Of a DNA stretch of 64,000 nt, positions 61,691-64,000 are shown in pieces (position 1 is the first letter of the stretch; each line of letters begins with the position of its first letter). Source of the stretch: Hydractinia symbiolongicarpus (lineage: Eukaryota > Cnidaria > Hydrozoa > Anthoathecata > Hydractiniidae); NCBI RefSeq assembly GCF_029227915.1, contig NC_079877.1:6574001-6638000 (forward strand), in the 5' to 3' direction. Position numbers and translations under genes: made by a program. The notes under the pieces were generated by a model. The model searched no databases, was not told where the DNA came from, and saw only the letters and a list, made by a program, of their open reading frames with translations.

Positions 61691-64000
61691 AGTTTTCGAA
61701 AATGTTTTCATTTTTGATGAGACGCTGAATAAAAGAAGTTTAATCGCCGGCAAACGAAAACCCGCGATTTCCCGTAAATCCCGGGCTTGGCCCGTATAGT
61801 CGAATGTATACAATGAAAGTACCCTGTGAGTAAACTCATTTCCAGAACGATTTTTTAATTTATTTTTTCACCACTAAAACGCATGAGACTTGTAGTTTTC
61901 AAAAATGTTTTCATTTTTGATGAGACGCTTAATGAAAGAGGTTTAATCGCCGGCAAACGAAAACCCGAGATTTCCCGTAAATCCCGGGCTTGGCCCGTAT
62001 AGTTAAAATTATACAAAGATAGTACCCAGGGAGTAAACTCATTTCCCGAACCATTTTTTAATTTATTTTTTCACCACTAAAACGCATGAGACTTGTAGTT
62101 TTCAAAAATGTTTTCATTTTTGATGAGACGCTGAATAAAAGAAGTTTAATCGCCGGTAAACGAAAACCTGCGATTTCCCGTAAATCCCGGACTCGGCCCG
62201 TATAGTCAAAAGTATACAAAGAAAGTACCCAGGGTGTAAACTCATTTCCCAAACGATTTTTTGAATTATTATTTCACCACTAAAGCCCATGAGACTTGTA
62301 GTTTTTAAAAATGTTTTCATTTTTGATGAGACGCTGAATAAAAGAAGTTTAATCGCTGGCAAACGAAAACCCGCGATTTCCCGTAAATCCCGGACTCGGC
62401 CCGTATAGTCAAAAGTATACAAAGAAAGTACCCAGGGAGTAAACTCATTTCCCGAACGATTTTTTAAATTATTTTTTCACCACTAAAACGCATGAGACTT
62501 GTAGTTTTCAGGAATGTTTTCATTTTTGATGAGACGCTTAATGAAAGTGGTTTAATCGCCAGCAAACGAAAACCCGCGATTTCCCGTAAATCCCGGGCTT
62601 GGCCGGTATAGTCGAATGTATACAAAGAAAGTACCCTGTGAGTAAACTCATTTCCAAAACGATTTTTTAAATTATCTTTTCACCACTAAAACGCATGAGA
62701 CTTGTAGTTTTCAAAAATGTTTTCATTTTTGATGAGACGCTGAATAAAAGAAGTTTAATCGCCGGCAAACGAAAAGCTGCGATTTCCCGTAAATCCCGGT
62801 CTCGGCCTGTATAGTCAAATGTATACAAGGAAAGTACCCAGTGAGTAAACTCATTTCCCTAACGAATTTTTAAATTATTTTTTCAGCACTAAAACGCATG
62901 AGACTTGTAGTTTTCAAAAATGTTTTCATTTTTGATGAGACGCAAAATAAAAGAAGTTTAATCGCCGGCAAACGAAAACCTGCGATTTCCCGTAAATCCC
63001 GGACTCGGCCCGTATAGTCAAAAGTATACAAAGAAAGTACCCAGGGAGTAAACTCATTTTCCTAACGATTTTTTAAATTTATATTTTACCACTAAAGCCC
63101 ATGAGACTTGTAGTTTTTAAAAATGTTTTCATTTTTGATGAGACGCTAAATAAAAGAAGTTTAATCGCCGGCAAACGAAAACCCCCGATTTCCCGTAAAT
63201 CCCGGGCTTGGCCCGTATAGTCGAATGTATACAATGAAAGTACCCTGTGAGTAAACTCATTTCCAGAACGATTTTTTAATTTATTTTTTCACCACTAAAA
63301 CGCATGAGACTTGTAGTTTTCAAAAATGTTTTCATTTTTGATGAGACGCTTAATGAAAGAGGTTTAATCGCCGGCAAACGAAAACCCGAGATTTCCCGTA
63401 AATCCCGGGCTTGGCCCGTATAGTTAAAATTATACAAAGATAGTACCCAGGGAGTAAACTCATTTCCCGAACCATTTTTTAATTTATTTTTGCACCACTA
63501 AAACGCATGAGACTTGTAGTTTTCAAAAATGTTTTCATTTTTGATGAGACGCTGAATAAAAGAAGTTTAATCGCCGGTAAACGAAAACCTGCGATTTCCC
63601 GTAAATCCCGGACTCGGCCCGTATAGTCAAAAGTATACAAAGAAAGTACCCAGGGTGTAAACTAATTTCCCAAACGATTTTTTGAATTATTATTTCACCA
63701 CTAAAGCCCATGAGACTTGTAGTTTTTAAAAATGTTTTCATTTTTGATGAGACGCTGAATAAAAGAAGTTTAATCGCCGGCAAACGAAAACCAGCGATTG
63801 CCCGTAAATCCCGGACTCGGCCCGTATAGTCAAAAGTATACAAAGAAAGTACCCAGGGAGTAAACTCATTTCCCGAACGATTTTTTAAATTATTTTTTCA
63901 CCACTAAAACGCATGAGACTTGTAGTTTTCAGGAATGTTTCATTTTTGATGAGACGCTTAATGAAAGTGGTTTAATCGCCAGCAAACGAAAACCCGCGAT
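61691..64000. repeat. 7-mer higher-order repeat (1421 bp), second copy cut by window end
   Basis: GTATACAATGAAAGTACCCTGTG (61806 and 63227), GTATAGTTAAAATTATAC (62001 and 63422), AATCGCCGGTAAACG and AATCGCCAGCAAACG recur 1421 bp apart. The second copy runs off the right edge, so the array continues beyond the window. Differences are TTTTGCACCAC (63490), CAGCGATTGCCCG (63793), AATGTTTCATTTTTG (63938, one T lost), and GTGTAAACTCATTT near 62235 against GTGTAAACTAATTT. Confidence 0.85.

Larger units (their letters stand above)
1..64000. repeat. Satellite DNA array, ~203-bp monomer, about 315 head-to-tail copies
   Basis: The segment beginning TTAATCGCC recurs at 250, 453, 656, 859 and so on at 203-bp steps to 63972. 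Every line of the window can be placed in this monomer, and all copies have the same orientation. Neighbouring copies differ by several substitutions and 1-3 bp indels, while copies several monomers apart are often identical, which is the hallmark of higher-order repeats. No unique DNA, gene, transposon or inversion interrupts the array. A block of this size and purity is typical of eukaryotic centromeric, pericentromeric or heterochromatic satellites. That placement is inference, because no flanking sequence is present. I do not recognise the monomer family, and the host is unknown beyond being probably eukaryotic. Confidence 0.97.

Noticed and set aside
135-63843. Many open reading frames of 60-122 codons, most on the minus strand, with similar proteins (for example minus-strand frames of 102 codons at 18484, 27405, 32276, 53182 and 63535)
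   Set aside because: They repeat because the satellite repeats. 203 bp is not a multiple of three, so frames shift at each monomer. Both strands give frames over the same DNA (for example 3886-4176 minus and 3947-4162 plus), no frame exceeds 122 codons, and 1-bp indels between monomers are not corrected as a gene would require.
1-64000. CRISPR array
   Set aside because: The repeat unit is about 203 bp with no unique spacers and no cas genes. Every base belongs to the repeated monomer.
1-64000. Ribosomal DNA spacer repeats, tRNA-derived repeats or telomeric repeats
   Set aside because: No rRNA gene is present in 64 kb, no tRNA-like A and B boxes were recognised in the monomer, and no TTAGGG/TTTAGGG type tandem runs were seen.
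1-64000. Bacterial, phage or viral origin
   Set aside because: There is no coding sequence of any kind, and a pure 64-kb satellite with nested higher-order repeats is not known from such genomes. No viral or toxin gene was seen.

Overview
The whole 64 kb is one uninterrupted satellite DNA array. A monomer of about 203 bp is repeated head to tail roughly 315 times, always in the same orientation. I see no protein-coding gene, RNA gene, transposon, telomere repeat or unique sequence from the first base to the last. A homogeneous array this long points to a eukaryotic chromosome, most likely a centromeric, pericentromeric or other heterochromatic block. I do not recognise the monomer as any named satellite and cannot name the organism. 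GC content is about 38% by hand count of one monomer. The first quarter of each monomer is C-rich (phased CCC tracts) and the last half is A/T-rich (T-runs and a 9-bp inverted repeat).

The array is not a simple run of equal monomers. Several variant types recur in fixed order and form higher-order repeats (HORs) whose periods are multiples of about 203 bp: 3-mers (609), 4-mers (812), 5-mers (about 1015), 7-mers (1421), 9-mers (about 1827), 11-mers (2228), 13-mers (2639) and a 34-mer of 6900 bp. Layout from left to right:
(1) 0-7 kb: older, mixed types with scattered two-copy blocks and one 249-bp chimeric monomer at the left edge.
(2) 7.1-16.3 kb: a 5-mer present four times, two copies on each side of a 9-mer that is present two and three-quarter times.
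(3) 16.3-21 kb: mixed monomers and a 9-mer pair.
(4) 20.8-25.3 kb: two copies of an 11-mer.
(5) 25.1-30.2 kb: a 13-mer/9-mer pair, with a nested 4-mer and 3-mer.
(6) 30.36-44.24 kb: two copies of a 34-mer with no difference found by eye.
(7) 44.2-52.35 kb: a third, edited copy that has gained one monomer and lost five.
(8) 52.4-60 kb: 5-mers and 9-mers whose closest relatives lie at 17-21 kb.
(9) 60-64 kb: a 4-mer pair and a 7-mer pair.

The pattern is what repeated unequal exchange or segmental amplification leaves behind, with the youngest expansion in the centre-right of the window. Open reading frames of 60-122 codons occur on both strands but are by-products of the repeat: 203 is not a multiple of three, and the same frames recur only because the DNA recurs. 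No CDS is annotated for that reason.
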